Assembly (NCBI RefSeq): GCF_017311575.1
Contig: NZ_JAFFQY010000033.1
Span: 62,001-126,000 of the forward strand
Direction: 5' to 3'
Origin: Roseococcus thiosulfatophilus
Lineage (GTDB): Bacteria > Pseudomonadota > Alphaproteobacteria > Acetobacterales > Acetobacteraceae
Length of the DNA stretch: 64,000 nucleotides
Shown here: positions 36,350-45,666 of the stretch, one piece after another
Position numbering within the stretch: position 1 is the stretch's first letter
Layout of the letters: each line of letters starts with the position of its first letter
The notes under the pieces: model-generated
Databases searched by the model: none
Told to the model about the DNA's origin: nothing
The model's input: only the letters and a program-made list of their open reading frames with translations
Position numbers and translations under genes: made by a program

Positions 36350-37231
36350 ATGGCGTCACTGAGCATCCCGATGGCCCCGGAAGGCAACCTCTCCCGCTAT
36401 TTGCAGGAGATCCGGAAGTTTCCGATGCTGGCCCCGGAGGAGGAGCTGAACCTCGCCAAGCGCTGGCGCGACGCGGCCGATGAGGCCGCCGCCCACAAGC
36501 TCGTCACCTCGCACCTGCGCCTCGTCGCCAAGATCGCGATGGGCTACCGCGGCTATGGCCTGCCGGTGGGGGAACTCATCAGCGAGGGCAATGTCGGCAT
36601 GATGCAGGCGGTCAAGCGGTTCGACCCGGACCGCGGCTTCCGCCTGGCCACCTACGCCATGTGGTGGATCCGCGCCGCCATCCAGGAATACATCCTGCAC
36701 AGCTGGTCGCTCGTGAAGATGGGCACGACCGCCGCGCAGAAGAAGCTGTTCTTCAACCTCCGCCGCCTCAAGGGGCAGATCGGGGCGCTGGAGGATGGCG
36801 ACCTGCAGCCGGAGGTGGTCGCCAAGATCGCCAAGACGCTGGCCGTGCCTGAGCAGGACGTGGTGAGCATGAACCGCCGCCTCGCCTCGCCCGACAACAG
36901 CCTGAACGCCCCCGTCCGCGCCGACAGCGAGGGCGAGTGGCAGGATTGGCTGGTGGACGAGAGCGAGAGCCAGGAGGAGGAACTCGCCGACCGGCAGGAC
37001 ATGTCCAACCGCAAGGACCTGCTGAACGGCGCGCTTCGCACCCTGAACGAGCGCGAGCGCCACATTCTGATCGAGCGCCGCCTGAAGGACGAGCCCACCA
37101 CGCTGGAGGAGCTGTCCCAACAGTACAACATCAGCCGCGAGCGCGTGCGCCAGATCGAGGTGCGCGCCTTCGAGAAGCTGCAGAAGTCCATGAAGCAGCA
37201 GATCACGGAGCGGCGGCTGACGGTGGGCTGA
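36350..37231 (+). CDS. rpoH: RNA polymerase heat-shock sigma factor RpoH (sigma-32)
   Basis: A 293-residue group 2-like sigma factor with region 2 (LRLVAKIAMGYRGYG, TYAMWWIRAAIQEYILHSWSLV), the RpoH box (QKKLFFNLRRLKG), and region 4 with a DNA-binding helix (NISRERVRQIEVRAFEKLQ). It directs transcription of chaperone and protease genes after heat or envelope stress. The ATG at 36350 has AGGAG at 36335-36339; the frame stays open upstream, but the sequence there is not sigma-like. The 250-base region before it holds a structured leader. Confidence 0.96.
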   Translation: MASLSIPMAPEGNLSRYLQEIRKFPMLAPEEELNLAKRWRDAADEAAAHKLVTSHLRLVAKIAMGYRGYGLPVGELISEGNVGMMQAVKRFDPDRGFRLATYAMWWIRAAIQEYILHSWSLVKMGTTAAQKKLFFNLRRLKGQIGALEDGDLQPEVVAKIAKTLAVPEQDVVSMNRRLASPDNSLNAPVRADSEGEWQDWLVDESESQEEELADRQDMSNRKDLLNGALRTLNERERHILIERRLKDEPTTLEELSQQYNISRERVRQIEVRAFEKLQKSMKQQITERRLTVG

Positions 37232-37240
37232 CCCCGCCGC

Positions 37241-37960
37241 TCAGCCGACCCGCAACAGCCCCGCCCCGTTCCGCCGCAGCCATTCGCTCGCGGCGGCGCG
37301 GTGCGGGGTTCTTGATTCCACCAGCGCCCAGAAACGGGCCGAGTGGTTCATCTCCCGCAGATGCGCCACCTCATGCGCCACCACGTAATCCAGCACCCAG
37401 GGTGGCGCCATGACCAGGCGCCAGGAGAAGGCGAGCGTCCGGTCGGGCGCGCAGCTTCCCCAGCGGCTTTTCGTGTCCTTCAGCCGGATGGCGCGCGGCG
37501 CCACGCCCAGTGCCGCGGCATGTGGGCGCACGGCCTGCGCGATGCGGCGCAGCGCCTCGGCGCGCAGGAAGTCGCGCACGCGCCTTCCCACGAACTCCGC
37601 CTGGCCCGAGACCACCAGCACGCCCTCCTCCAGCAGCGCCGCGCCACGCCGCGCGGGGTCGTGGCGGATGAGGTGCTCCACCCCGCCGATGGGCACGCTG
37701 CCGCCCGGCACCAGCTTGCGCTCCGGCGCCAGGGCCGCCACGCGCTGCAACACCCAGCCCGCATGTTCGGTCAGCAAGGCGAGGCCATGGCGGCGGCCCA
37801 CCTTCATGGGCAAGGTCACCACCACCGCCCCCTCGGCCGGGGAGATGCGCAGCGAGACGCGCCGCGCCCGGGCCGAACGCCGCCAACGCACGGGGCATGG
37901 GGCCTCGGGCAGCAGCGGGTCGGGCCGCAGGGCGATGGTTTCCGATTCGGGCCACTCCAT
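37241..37960 (-). CDS. YgjP-like (DUF45) zinc metallopeptidase
   Basis: A 239-residue protein with the zinc-binding HEVAHL sequence plus a downstream His (EMNHSARFW) and the family's KDTKSRWGSC segment. This is the YgjP/M48-type WLM-like fold; it is thought to be a cytoplasmic metalloprotease, and its target is unknown. The ATG at 37960 lies six bases after a TATAAG -10 box (37972-37967), so the transcript is probably leaderless. It converges on rpoH with a 9-base gap. Confidence 0.87.
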   Translation of the reverse strand: MEWPESETIALRPDPLLPEAPCPVRWRRSARARRVSLRISPAEGAVVVTLPMKVGRRHGLALLTEHAGWVLQRVAALAPERKLVPGGSVPIGGVEHLIRHDPARRGAALLEEGVLVVSGQAEFVGRRVRDFLRAEALRRIAQAVRPHAAALGVAPRAIRLKDTKSRWGSCAPDRTLAFSWRLVMAPPWVLDYVVAHEVAHLREMNHSARFWALVESRTPHRAAASEWLRRNGAGLLRVG

Positions 37961-37966
37961 GCGCTG

Positions 37967-37972
37967 CTTATA
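37967..37972 (-). promoter_or_regulatory. -10 box of the YgjP-like gene (leaderless start)
   Basis: TATAAG on the minus strand, then six bases to the A of the ATG at 37960. No Shine-Dalgarno fits between. No clear -35 is seen at 16-18 bases. Confidence 0.4.
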
Positions 37973-38029
37973 CCCCGCCGCCTGAGCGTTGAGTTGACAG
38001 AGGCGCGCACCGGGGGCCTCTGCGCGGGC

Positions 38030-38938
38030 ATGACCCGCACGCCCGTCCTGCCCCTGCTGCTGCTGACCGGGGCCATCTGGGGGCTGACGCCCGCCATCGC
38101 CAAGGTGGGCATGGGGCTCGGCATCTCCGCCATGGGCTTCGCCTTCTGGACGGCCGTGGGGTCGGCCCTGGCGCTGACGCTGCTGTGCCGGGCCCGGGGG
38201 CAGGCCATCCCGCGCGACCGGGCGCATCTCCTTTACTACCTCGCGGCGGGCGGGTCGGGCTTCGCCCTGGCCAATGTCTTCGGCTTCCACGCGCTGCAGC
38301 ATATCCCGGCGGGGTTCTTCGCCCTGCTCATCCCGCTGGCCCCCATGCTGACGGTGGTGGGTGCCGCGGCCATCGGGCAGGAGCGGCTGACGGCGCGGCG
38401 CGTCGCCGGCACCGCGCTGGGCTTCGCCGGCGTGGCGCTGGCCATGGCGCCGGGGGCGGCGCTGCCCGCGGCCTCGCTGATCGGCTGGGCGCTGGTCGCG
38501 GCCCTCACCCCGGTCTGCTACGCGGTGTCGGGGCTGGTGGCGGTGCAGTTCGCGCCGCGCGGCACGGGGCCGCTGGCGGTGGCGGCGGGGTCGCTCTACG
38601 GGGCGGCCTTCTGCCTGGCCTTCTTCGCGCTGGCGCTGGGCCAGTTCCACCCGCCGCTGTCAGCCGACTGGCGGGCGGAGGCGCTGCTGCCGCTGCAGGC
38701 CGTGCTGACCGCCATCGCCTACCTCGCCTATTTCCGCGTGATCGCGGCGGCGGGGGCGGTGGTCACCAGCCAGGTAGGCTATATCGTCACCATCGCGGGC
38801 GTGGTCTGGGGGGCGATCATCTTCGGCGAGCGCATGGGCTGGCTGGCCCTGCCGGCCGTGGCGCTGATCTTCGCGGGGCTGTGGCTGGTGACGCGGCCCG
38901 GACGGCGGGTGGCGAATAAGCCTCATCCGCGACGGTGA
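38030..38938 (+). CDS. EamA family (DMT superfamily) transporter
   Basis: A 302-residue inner-membrane protein with about ten transmembrane segments in two EamA repeats (first: LTGAIWGLTPAIAKVGMGLG; second: AVLTAIAYLAYFRVIAAAGAVV). DMT exporters move metabolites such as amino acids or nucleosides; the cargo here is unknown. A perfect TTGACA (37994-37999) lies 30 bases before the ATG, but no good -10 follows. The gene is divergent from the YgjP-like gene. Confidence 0.88.
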   Translation: MTRTPVLPLLLLTGAIWGLTPAIAKVGMGLGISAMGFAFWTAVGSALALTLLCRARGQAIPRDRAHLLYYLAAGGSGFALANVFGFHALQHIPAGFFALLIPLAPMLTVVGAAAIGQERLTARRVAGTALGFAGVALAMAPGAALPAASLIGWALVAALTPVCYAVSGLVAVQFAPRGTGPLAVAAGSLYGAAFCLAFFALALGQFHPPLSADWRAEALLPLQAVLTAIAYLAYFRVIAAAGAVVTSQVGYIVTIAGVVWGAIIFGERMGWLALPAVALIFAGLWLVTRPGRRVANKPHPRR

Positions 38939-38974
38939 TTGGCGCGTGGACGCGCACGGCTCCATGTTGGAGGC

Positions 38975-39454
38975 ATGAACACGATCCATCACCAGGCCCG
39001 CATCGGGCATGTCCACCTCAAGGTCGCGGACCTGCCGCGCGCGCTGGGCTTCTGGCGCGACGTGCTGGGCTTCGAGGTCATACTGGAACGGCCGGGGGCG
39101 GCCTTCCTCTCGGCCGGCGGCTACCACCACCACATCGCCCTCAACACCTGGGAGAGCGCGGGCGGCACGCCGCCGCCCGCCGGGCATACCGGGCTCTATC
39201 ACGTGGCGCTGCTCTACCCCGACCGGGCTTCGCTGGCCGTGGCGCTGCGCCGTGTGCTGGAGGCGGGCGTGCGGCTGGAGGGCGCCTCGGACCATGGGGT
39301 GAGCGAGGCGCTGTATCTCCGCGACCCGGATGGCAACGGGGTGGAGCTTTACCGCGACCGCCCGCGCGAGGAATGGCCCCGGGATGCCGACGGGCGGATG
39401 ACCATGTTCACCCGCCGGCTGGATCTGGAGGCGCTGCTGGCCGAGGGCGCCTGA
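38975..39454 (+). CDS. VOC family protein (extradiol dioxygenase/glyoxalase-like)
   Basis: A 159-residue single vicinal-oxygen-chelate module pair: IGHVHLKVADLPRALGFWRDVLGF, YHHHIALNTWES, GLYHVALLYPDR and LYLRDPDGNGVELYRDRP. The metal-ligand His and Glu positions are present, as in CatE-like catechol 2,3-dioxygenases. The ATG at 38975 has GGAGG immediately before it (spacing one base), too close for a normal ribosome site. The true substrate is unknown. Confidence 0.87.
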   Translation: MNTIHHQARIGHVHLKVADLPRALGFWRDVLGFEVILERPGAAFLSAGGYHHHIALNTWESAGGTPPPAGHTGLYHVALLYPDRASLAVALRRVLEAGVRLEGASDHGVSEALYLRDPDGNGVELYRDRPREEWPRDADGRMTMFTRRLDLEALLAEGA

Positions 39455-39457
39455 GCC

Positions 39458-39481
39458 CCGGCGGCGTGGATCCGCCGCCGG
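39458..39481. terminator. GC-rich hairpin between convergent VOC and gatB genes
   Basis: CCGGCGGCG (39458-39466), loop TGGATC, CGCCGCCGG (39473-39481): a perfect 9-bp stem. It lies between two convergent genes, where a bidirectional terminator is expected, but has no U-tract on either side. Confidence 0.45.
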
Positions 39482-39490
39482 ACAGCCCGA

Positions 39491-40939
39491 TCAACCCAGC
39501 TTCGCCTTCAGCACTTCATTGACCAGGGCGGGATTTCCCTTCCCCGCCATGGCCTTCATGGTCTGGCCCACGAAGAAGCCGAACAGCTTCTCCTTCCCGC
39601 CGCGGTATTCCGCCACCTTGTCGGCATTCGCCGCCATGATGGCGTCCACCGCGGCCTCGATGGCGCCGGTGTCGGTCACCTGGCGCAGGCCGCGCTCCTC
39701 GACGATCACGCTGGGGGCCTGGCCCGTCTCGATCATCGCCTCGAAGACCTGCTTGGCCAGCGCGCCGGAGAGGGTCTTGTCGGCCAGCAGGTCCAGCAGC
39801 TCGCCCAGGTGCTGGGCCGTCACCGGCGGGTCGCTGATGTCGCGCTTGAGGCGGTTCAGGGCGGCGAAGAAATCCCCCGTCACCCAGTTGGCGGCGACCT
39901 TGGCGTCGCGACCCTTCGCCACCGTCTCGAAGAAGGTGGCCGTCTCGCGCTCGATGGTCAGTACATGGGCGTCGTAGGGCGAGAGGCCCATGGCGACGTA
40001 GCGCGCGCGGCGCTGGTCGGGCAGTTCGGGCAGGCTGGCCTTGAGCTGCTCCACCCAGGACTGCTCCAGCACGAGCGGCGGCAGGTCCGGGTCGGGGAAA
40101 TAGCGGTAGTCATGCGCGTCCTCCTTGGAGCGCATGGAGCGGGTGACGCCGCGCGCGGTGTCGAAGAGGCGGGTTTCCTGCTCGACCGTGCCGCCGCTCT
40201 CCCACACCTCGATCTGGCGCCGCGCCTCGGCCTCGACCGCCTGCATGACGAAGCGGATGGAGTTGACGTTCTTCACCTCACAGCGCGTGCGGAAGCCCTC
40301 GCCCGCCTTGCGGACGGAGACGTTCACGTCGGCGCGCATGGAGCCCTCGTCCATGTTGCCGTCACAGGTGCCAAGGTAGCGCATGATCTGCCGCAGCTTG
40401 GCGAGATAGGCGCCGGCTTCCTCAGGCGAGCGCATGTCGGGCTCGGAGACGATCTCCATGAGCGCGACGCCGGAGCGGTTCAAATCAATGAAGGACTTGG
40501 TCGGGTGCTGGTCATGCAGCGACTTGCCGGCGTCCTGCTCCAGGTGCAGGCGCGTGACGCCGATGATCTTGGTGGAACCGTCGGCGAGCGTGACCTCGAC
40601 CTCGCCCTTGCCCACGATGGGGTGGGCGTACTGGCTGATCTGGTAGCCCTGCGGCAGGTCCGCGTAGAAATAGTTTTTTCTGTCGAAGCGCGACCAGAGA
40701 TGAATTTCCGCGTTCAGGCCGAGCCCGGTGCGGACGGCCTGGGCTATGCAGGCCTCGTTGATGACGGGGAGCATTCCAGGAAAACCCGCATCCACGAAGC
40801 TGACCTGGGAATTGGGCTCCGCGCCGAAGGCGGTGGCCGCGCCGGAAAACAGCTTGGCGTGGGACGTCACCTGCGCATGGACTTCGAGGCCGATGACGAC
40901 CTCCCAGGGGCCGGTTTCGCCTTCAATGGTGTAGGTCAT
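39491..40939 (-). CDS. gatB: Asp/Glu-tRNA(Asn/Gln) amidotransferase subunit B
   Basis: A 482-residue GatB. The catalytic kinase-like cradle starts with [13 protein letters not shown] and includes [17 protein letters not shown] and [15 protein letters not shown]; the C-terminal tail domain carries the conserved [14 protein letters not shown] end. It phosphorylates and amidates Glu-tRNA(Gln) or Asp-tRNA(Asn) with GatA and GatC. Unusually, gatB is separated from gatA by two unrelated genes, though all junctions keep 4-base overlaps, so the operon is still read as one. Confidence 0.96.
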   Translation of the reverse strand: MTYTIEGETGPWEVVIGLEVHAQVTSHAKLFSGAATAFGAEPNSQVSFVDAGFPGMLPVINEACIAQAVRTGLGLNAEIHLWSRFDRKNYFYADLPQGYQISQYAHPIVGKGEVEVTLADGSTKIIGVTRLHLEQDAGKSLHDQHPTKSFIDLNRSGVALMEIVSEPDMRSPEEAGAYLAKLRQIMRYLGTCDGNMDEGSMRADVNVSVRKAGEGFRTRCEVKNVNSIRFVMQAVEAEARRQIEVWESGGTVEQETRLFDTARGVTRSMRSKEDAHDYRYFPDPDLPPLVLEQSWVEQLKASLPELPDQRRARYVAMGLSPYDAHVLTIERETATFFETVAKGRDAKVAANWVTGDFFAALNRLKRDISDPPVTAQHLGELLDLLADKTLSGALAKQVFEAMIETGQAPSVIVEERGLRQVTDTGAIEAAVDAIMAANADKVAEYRGGKEKLFGFFVGQTMKAMAGKGNPALVNEVLKAKLG

Positions 40940-41580
40940 GTGAGGGTCCTGCGTTCGATCAGGTGGCGTTCGATGTCGGGCACATGGCCGAGAACAGTGA
41001 CTTCGACCACCTCGTCGGGAGAGGATTTGGTGTCGCGGCGGCGCCAGCGCCATTCGGCAAAGGGCATAGCGCCAAGCGGCGTGAAGGTGGCGCGGCCACG
41101 GCGGGCAGGCTTGCGCTGCGTGCTGCAGGTGTTGATGGGCGAGACCTGCATCCTCACGCCGCACGCGGAGACGACGCTCGCCGTGTCCAGCACCAGCAGT
41201 TTGCGCGGGTCGTTGCGGTTCACGGCCGCCTCGCCCAGCCCCAGCATCCGCGCCTCGCGCACCCAGAAGAAGACGCGGCGGTTGAGTTCCGCCAGCCACT
41301 CCTCGGCGGTGAGGCCATCGTCGAGGCAGCGCGCGAGCTTACCCATGTGGATGGGAAGGTTATCGTTAAGCACGACGCGGCCGAAGGACGTCTGCTCCAG
41401 CACATCCCGCGCCGCGCGCCGTCGGCGGATGCGCGCCTCAACCTCCACCTCCGGCAGGCCGGCACGCCGCAGCAACGCCTCGGTGGAGAGTAGCCCATGG
41501 GCACGGATCACCTCCCAGGCGCCGGGCGTGGTGAGGTGGTAGAGGCGCGGGTGGCGGGCGATGAGTTCGTCGGCCGTCAC
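40936..41580 (-). CDS. DUF7002-like protein inserted between gatA and gatB (possible ADP-ribosyltransferase-like fold)
   Basis: A 214-residue protein that I match from memory to the DUF7002 family: [22 protein letters not shown] at the N-terminus, [25 protein letters not shown], then RGRATFTP and the [14 protein letters not shown] end. The YHLT...I...GLLST start and the VFFW strand resemble ADP-ribosyltransferase-fold proteins such as DarT and KptA. That link is inference from short motifs. It overlaps gatB and the 163-residue gene by 4 bases each. Base composition is lower in GC than in gatA (35 of 60 at 41341-41400). Possible roles: an RNA or nucleotide modifying enzyme, or a toxin-like element under operon control. 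Confidence 0.7.
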   Translation of the reverse strand: MTADELIARHPRLYHLTTPGAWEVIRAHGLLSTEALLRRAGLPEVEVEARIRRRRAARDVLEQTSFGRVVLNDNLPIHMGKLARCLDDGLTAEEWLAELNRRVFFWVREARMLGLGEAAVNRNDPRKLLVLDTASVVSACGVRMQVSPINTCSTQRKPARRGRATFTPLGAMPFAEWRWRRRDTKSSPDEVVEVTVLGHVPDIERHLIERRTLT

Positions 41581-42068
41581 GGCGCCTCCTGCCGACGGGC
41601 GAAGGCGATCACCTTGTCCTGCTCCCTCCGCAGCAGCGCCTCGCCGCTTGCCGTGTCGGATGGGTTAAGGCGCTGCCAAAAGCGCGCGAAGCCTTCCAGC
41701 TGTTCGACGGTAAGGGTGCCGGTCTCGCGCCCGGCCTCACCAACAACCATTGCGCAAGGGAAGATGCTGTGGCGTGCCAGCTCGCGCTGGCCCAGCACGC
41801 CGATGTGTTCGTTCACCTTGTAGCGCACGGTGTTCCACGGCCGCCCGGACTGATCGGCCACGTCCTTGTAGGTCACGAAGCGCCCCTCGCGCGCCTCGCG
41901 CAGGATGAGCGCGAGCGTTTGGTCGAGGTCGAGCCCGCCGGCTTTGCGCCTGTCCCGCTCCGCGAGCGCAGCGAGGAAGAGGGGCGCGCCGAACTTGCCG
42001 AGGCGCTCGTGGTTGGCGATCAGCGTGTCGAGTTCGGCGTTCGTCTTGGCGGTTAGGTCGCCGCTCAC
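41577..42068 (-). CDS. Unknown 163-residue protein with alkyltransferase-like wHTH, inserted in the gat operon
   Basis: I do not recognise a named family. The N-terminal third is helical ([20 protein letters not shown]). The middle ([20 protein letters not shown]) followed by [17 protein letters not shown] recalls the C-terminal DNA-binding domain of O6-alkylguanine alkyltransferases and ATL proteins, where a Cys or Trp sits in PCHRV. Here the Cys is kept but His-Arg is replaced. It overlaps gatA and the DUF7002-like gene by 4 bases. GC is lower than in flanking genes (39 of 60 at 41641-41700 and again at 41701-41760). It may bind nucleic acid and partner the DUF7002-like protein. Confidence 0.6.
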   Translation of the reverse strand: MSGDLTAKTNAELDTLIANHERLGKFGAPLFLAALAERDRRKAGGLDLDQTLALILREAREGRFVTYKDVADQSGRPWNTVRYKVNEHIGVLGQRELARHSIFPCAMVVGEAGRETGTLTVEQLEGFARFWQRLNPSDTASGEALLRREQDKVIAFARRQEAP

Positions 42069-43543
42069 GCCATCACCTGCGGCGTAGCCGAGAACGCCGC
42101 GGCGCGCTCGATCACCCCGCCCACGGCAAACACCGTCTCCTCATCAAAGGCCCGCCCGATCACCTGCAAGCCCAGCGGCAGCCCCTGCCCGTCCAGCCCC
42201 GCCGGCACCGCGAGGCCCGGCAGGCCCGCCAGGTTCGCCGTTACGGTGAAGATGTCGTTCAGGTACATGGCCACCGGATCATCCTGCTTCTCGTCCATCC
42301 CGAAGGCGGCGGAAGGGGTCGCCGGCGTCAGGATGGCGTCCACCTTGCCCCAGGCCAGTTCGAAGTCGCGGCGGATCAGGGCACGCACCTTCTGGGCCTT
42401 CAGGTAATAGGCGTCGTAGTAGCCAGCGCTCAGCACATAGGTGCCGATCATGATGCGCCGCCGCACCTCGGCGCCAAAACCGCGCGCACGCGTGCGCTCA
42501 TAGAGGTCCTTCAGGTCCGAACCCTTCTCGCGCAGCCCGAAGCGCACCCCGTCATAGCGCGCGAGGTTGGAGGACGCCTCGGCGGGCGCCACCACATAAT
42601 AGGTGGGCAGCGCGTATTTCGCGTGCGGCAGCGAGATGGGGACGATCTCCGCGCCCTCCGCTCGCAGCCAGTCCAGCCCCTGGTCCCACAGGGCGGCAAT
42701 CTCGGGCGCCAGCCCGTCCAGCCGGTATTCCGCCGGCACGCCGATGCGCAGCCCCTTCACCCCGCGCCCCACCGCGGCCCGGAAATCCGGCACGGGCAGG
42801 TTCGCGCTGGTGCTGTCCTTCGGGTCATGCCCGGCCATGGAGCGGAGCAGGATGGCATTGTCCTCCACCGTGCGCGCCACCGGCCCCGCCTGGTCCAGGC
42901 TGGAGGCAAAGGCCACGATCCCCCAGCGCGAACACCGCCCATAGGTGGGCTTGATGCCCGCGATGCCGCAGAAGGCCGCGGGCTGGCGGATGGAGCCGCC
43001 CGTGTCCGTGGCCGTCGCCCCCATGGCGAGCCTGGCCGCCACCGCCGCAGCCGAGCCGCCCGAGGACCCGCCCGGCACCAGCCGCTTCTCCGGGTCATTG
43101 GCGCGCGACCAGGGGTTTTCCACCGGCCCGAAGGCGCTGGTCTGGTTGGAGGAGCCCATGGCGAACTCGTCCAGGTTCAGCTTGCCCAGGAACACGGCGC
43201 CGTCGCGCTTGAGGTTGGCGCTGACCGTGCTCTCATAGGGCGGCACGAAGCCGCCCAGGATGTTCGAGCCCGCCGTGGTGCGCGTGCCCTCAGTGCAGAA
43301 CAGGTCCTTGATGCCCAGCGGAATGCCATCCAGCGCCCGCGCCTCGCCCTTGGCGCGGCGGGCGTCGGAGGCGGCGGCATCGGCCAGCGCGGCCTCGCCC
43401 GTCACGGTGATGTAGGCGTTCAGGCGCGGGTTCAGCCGCTCGATGGCGTCGAGGAAGGACTGGGTGAGTTCCACGGCGCTGATCTCGCGCGCCTCGAGCG
43501 CCTCCAGGCCCTCGGCCAGGGTCAGATCGGTCGGGCGCATCAT
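42065..43543 (-). CDS. gatA: Asp/Glu-tRNA(Asn/Gln) amidotransferase subunit A
   Basis: A 492-residue amidase that releases ammonia from glutamine for GatB. The amidase triad is visible: Lys in LGIKDLF (near residue 79), and the Ser-rich loop [17 protein letters not shown] with the catalytic Ser pair; [15 protein letters not shown] follows. ATG 43543 overlaps the gatC stop by 4 bases (ATGATG; the second ATG at 43540 is the alternative). The stop overlaps the 163-residue gene. Confidence 0.96.
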   Translation of the reverse strand: MMRPTDLTLAEGLEALEAREISAVELTQSFLDAIERLNPRLNAYITVTGEAALADAAASDARRAKGEARALDGIPLGIKDLFCTEGTRTTAGSNILGGFVPPYESTVSANLKRDGAVFLGKLNLDEFAMGSSNQTSAFGPVENPWSRANDPEKRLVPGGSSGGSAAAVAARLAMGATATDTGGSIRQPAAFCGIAGIKPTYGRCSRWGIVAFASSLDQAGPVARTVEDNAILLRSMAGHDPKDSTSANLPVPDFRAAVGRGVKGLRIGVPAEYRLDGLAPEIAALWDQGLDWLRAEGAEIVPISLPHAKYALPTYYVVAPAEASSNLARYDGVRFGLREKGSDLKDLYERTRARGFGAEVRRRIMIGTYVLSAGYYDAYYLKAQKVRALIRRDFELAWGKVDAILTPATPSAAFGMDEKQDDPVAMYLNDIFTVTANLAGLPGLAVPAGLDGQGLPLGLQVIGRAFDEETVFAVGGVIERAAAFSATPQVMA

Positions 43544-43833
43544 TCCACCACCTTCGGCACGCCGAAATAATCGCCCTCGCGGTCGGGGGCATTGGCCAGC
43601 ACCTTCTCGGCCTGGGCGCCGTCGGTCACGGCATCGGCGCGCCAGGGCAGCTTCACCTCCACGGGCGCGCCGCCGGCCATGGGCTCCACGCCCTCCGTGT
43701 CCACCTGCTGCAATTGCTCGATCCAGCCGAGAATCCCGTTCAGCTCCGCCTGGAGCTTTTCCACTTCCGTCTCTTCGAGGCGCAGCCGGGCCAGGTTGGC
43801 GACGCGACGCACCGTCGCGGCATCGAGCGACAT
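43540..43833 (-). CDS. gatC: Asp/Glu-tRNA(Asn/Gln) amidotransferase subunit C
   Basis: A 97-residue GatC ([20 protein letters not shown], then the C-terminal [18 protein letters not shown] that wraps around GatA). Start 43833 is preferred over ATG 43848 because it matches the usual GatC N-terminus and has GGAAG upstream. It is first in the gatCA-insert-gatB operon, downstream of a good promoter at 43892-43864. Confidence 0.92.
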   Translation of the reverse strand: MSLDAATVRRVANLARLRLEETEVEKLQAELNGILGWIEQLQQVDTEGVEPMAGGAPVEVKLPWRADAVTDGAQAEKVLANAPDREGDYFGVPKVVE

Positions 43834-43863
43834 GTCTTCCACTTCCATTCACAAGGGCGGCGG

Positions 43864-43892
43864 ACCATAAGCCCCGGCATGGCCGTGTTCAA
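43864..43892 (-). promoter_or_regulatory. Promoter of the gat operon
   Basis: Minus strand TTGAAC (43892-43887), exactly 17 bases, TATGGT (43869-43864). Both hexamers match consensus at four or more positions. Transcription would start near 43857, giving a leader of about 24 bases to the gatC ATG at 43833. Confidence 0.6.
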
Positions 43893-43910
43893 CATGATGC
43901 GCCCGCGGGC

Positions 43911-45134
43911 ATGACAGGTGCCACGCCCCATCTCGTGCTGGTGCTGGGCGTCCATCGCTCCGGCACCTCGCTGATGACGGCGGGCCTCCAGGCCCTTGGC
44001 TGCGACATGGGGCACTTCGCCGCCCCCAGCAACGACGAGAACCCCAAGGGCTTCTTCGAGCACCCCGCGCCCCGCGCGCTGAATGACCGGCTAATGGCGG
44101 CACAGGGCACGAGCTGGAGCAACTGGGCCTATGACGCCACCGCCGACGGGCTGGAGGCGCTGATCGCCTGGCAGGATGAGGCCGCGGCCATCCTGCGCGA
44201 CAGCTTCCAGGGCCCCGGCCCCTTCGTGCTGAAGGACCCGCGCATCAGCACCCTGCTGCCCTTCTGGGAGGCCACGCTGTCCCGCATGGGCTGGCGGGTG
44301 AGCCGCGTGCTGCTGCTGCGCGACCCCGCCGAGGTGGCCGAAAGCCAGGCGCGCCGGGCCGCCGCCAACCCCGATTTCCACGCCATGCTGCGCCATGGCG
44401 AGGGCATGGCCGCGCTCTGGGCCACGACCATGCGGACGGTCCTGGCCAGCCTGCCCGACGACCGCACGCTGCTGGTCGGCACGGAGAGGCTGCGTGCCCG
44501 GCCGGAGGCGACGCTGCGGGAATGCGCGGATTTCCTCGGCATCGCGCCCCCCGCGGGCGTGGTCGAGGGCTTCGCGCGGGACTTCCTCGACCCTTCCCTG
44601 CACCGCGCGCGCGGCGGGGCCGAGCCGGGGCCGGGCTGGCCGGCCTTGGCGGCCGCGTTGTTCCAGGCGCTTCGCCCCGGGGCGACGCCCCGCCCCCTGC
44701 CGCAGGCGGAGGCGCGTCAGGTGCTGCGGGGCCAGCCACAGCTCGGGACGCTGCTGCCCTTCCTGCCGCCCATGGCGCGCAGCCTGGACGATGCCGCCGG
44801 CGCGCTGGCGACGGCCCGTGCGGAAGCGGCGGCGCTACACGCTTTGCTTGACACCCTCTCCGGCACCATCGGCCAGGGCCCGGCGATGCCGGCGACGGCG
44901 GAGGCGCTGGCGGCGCTGGCGCCACTGCGCCAGGAGAGGCCGGACGACCCCGCGCTGCTGGCGCTGGAGGCCCGCCTGCGGGAGCGCCTGGGCGAGTTGG
45001 CGGCGGCGGAGGCGCTTTGGCGGCGCCTCGCCGCGCTTCGGCCCGCTTCCCCCCTGCCCTCGGCGGCCCTGGCAAGGTTGCGGCGCCGGGCCAGGCGGCA
45101 GCCGGCCCGCCGAAGCGCCGGAAGGAGAGGCTGA
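43911..45134 (+). CDS. Sulfotransferase family protein
   Basis: A 407-residue protein with the PAPS 5'-phosphosulfate loop (LVLGVHRSGTSLMTAGLQ, residues about 9-26) and a 3'-phosphate-binding segment (RVLLLRDPAEVAESQARR). It transfers, or is modelled to transfer, sulfate from PAPS to a sugar or other acceptor. The C-terminal third (from about residue 290) is Ala/Leu/Arg-rich and TPR-like (PDDPALLALEARLRERLGEL). It is divergent from gatC and coupled to ruvX by a TGATG overlap. Confidence 0.82.
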   Translation: MTGATPHLVLVLGVHRSGTSLMTAGLQALGCDMGHFAAPSNDENPKGFFEHPAPRALNDRLMAAQGTSWSNWAYDATADGLEALIAWQDEAAAILRDSFQGPGPFVLKDPRISTLLPFWEATLSRMGWRVSRVLLLRDPAEVAESQARRAAANPDFHAMLRHGEGMAALWATTMRTVLASLPDDRTLLVGTERLRARPEATLRECADFLGIAPPAGVVEGFARDFLDPSLHRARGGAEPGPGWPALAAALFQALRPGATPRPLPQAEARQVLRGQPQLGTLLPFLPPMARSLDDAAGALATARAEAAALHALLDTLSGTIGQGPAMPATAEALAALAPLRQERPDDPALLALEARLRERLGELAAAEALWRRLAALRPASPLPSAALARLRRRARRQPARRSAGRRG

Positions 45135-45637
45135 TGCCCCTGCTGGCCATGGATGCGCTGCGCGCCGCCCTGCCGCGCGGGCAACGGCTGATCGGGCTCG
45201 ACCCCGGGGCGCGCATCATCGGCGTGGCGCTGACGGATGTGTCGCTCATGCTGGCCTCGCCCTATGGCAGCGTGAAGCGCGGGAAACTCACGGCCATCGC
45301 GGCCGAGGTGATGGCCATCGCCCGGCGCGAGGGCGCGGGCGGGCTGGTGGTGGGGCTGCCGCTTTCGATGGATGGCAGCCTCGGCCCCGCCGCCCAGGCG
45401 GCGCGGGACTGGGCGCTGGCGCTGTCGGAGGCCACCGGCCTGCCGGTGGCACTCTGGGATGAGCGGCTGTCGAGCGCCGCCGTGAACCGCGCCATGATCC
45501 GCGAGGCCGACCTGACCCGGAAGAAGCGTGCGGCCGCGGTGGATGCCGCCGCCGCGGCCTACACCCTGCAGGGGGCGCTGGACGCCACCGCCCCGTCTTG
45601 GAAAGCTGCGGAGGAAGACGACCGGCACGGGCCATGA
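45134..45637 (+). CDS. ruvX: RuvX/YqgF family (putative Holliday junction resolvase; pre-16S rRNA nuclease)
   Basis: A 167-residue RNase H-fold nuclease: RLIGLDPGARIIGVALTD (first catalytic Asp), LVVGLPLSMDGS, and LWDERLSSAAVNR with the conserved Glu. GGAGAGG (45124-45130) precedes the ATG. The family processes the 5' end of 16S rRNA and was first described as a Holliday junction resolvase. It shares one base with the sulfotransferase stop. Confidence 0.93.
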   Translation: MPLLAMDALRAALPRGQRLIGLDPGARIIGVALTDVSLMLASPYGSVKRGKLTAIAAEVMAIARREGAGGLVVGLPLSMDGSLGPAAQAARDWALALSEATGLPVALWDERLSSAAVNRAMIREADLTRKKRAAAVDAAAAAYTLQGALDATAPSWKAAEEDDRHGP

Positions 45638-45666
45638 TGGCCCCGCCAGCTGTGAGGAAGACGCCC

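Noticed and set aside
40936-42068. A DarTG-type toxin-antitoxin system
   Set aside because: The first protein has DarT-like features only at motif level, and the second has no macrodomain, so it is not DarG. It is kept only as an unknown two-gene cassette.
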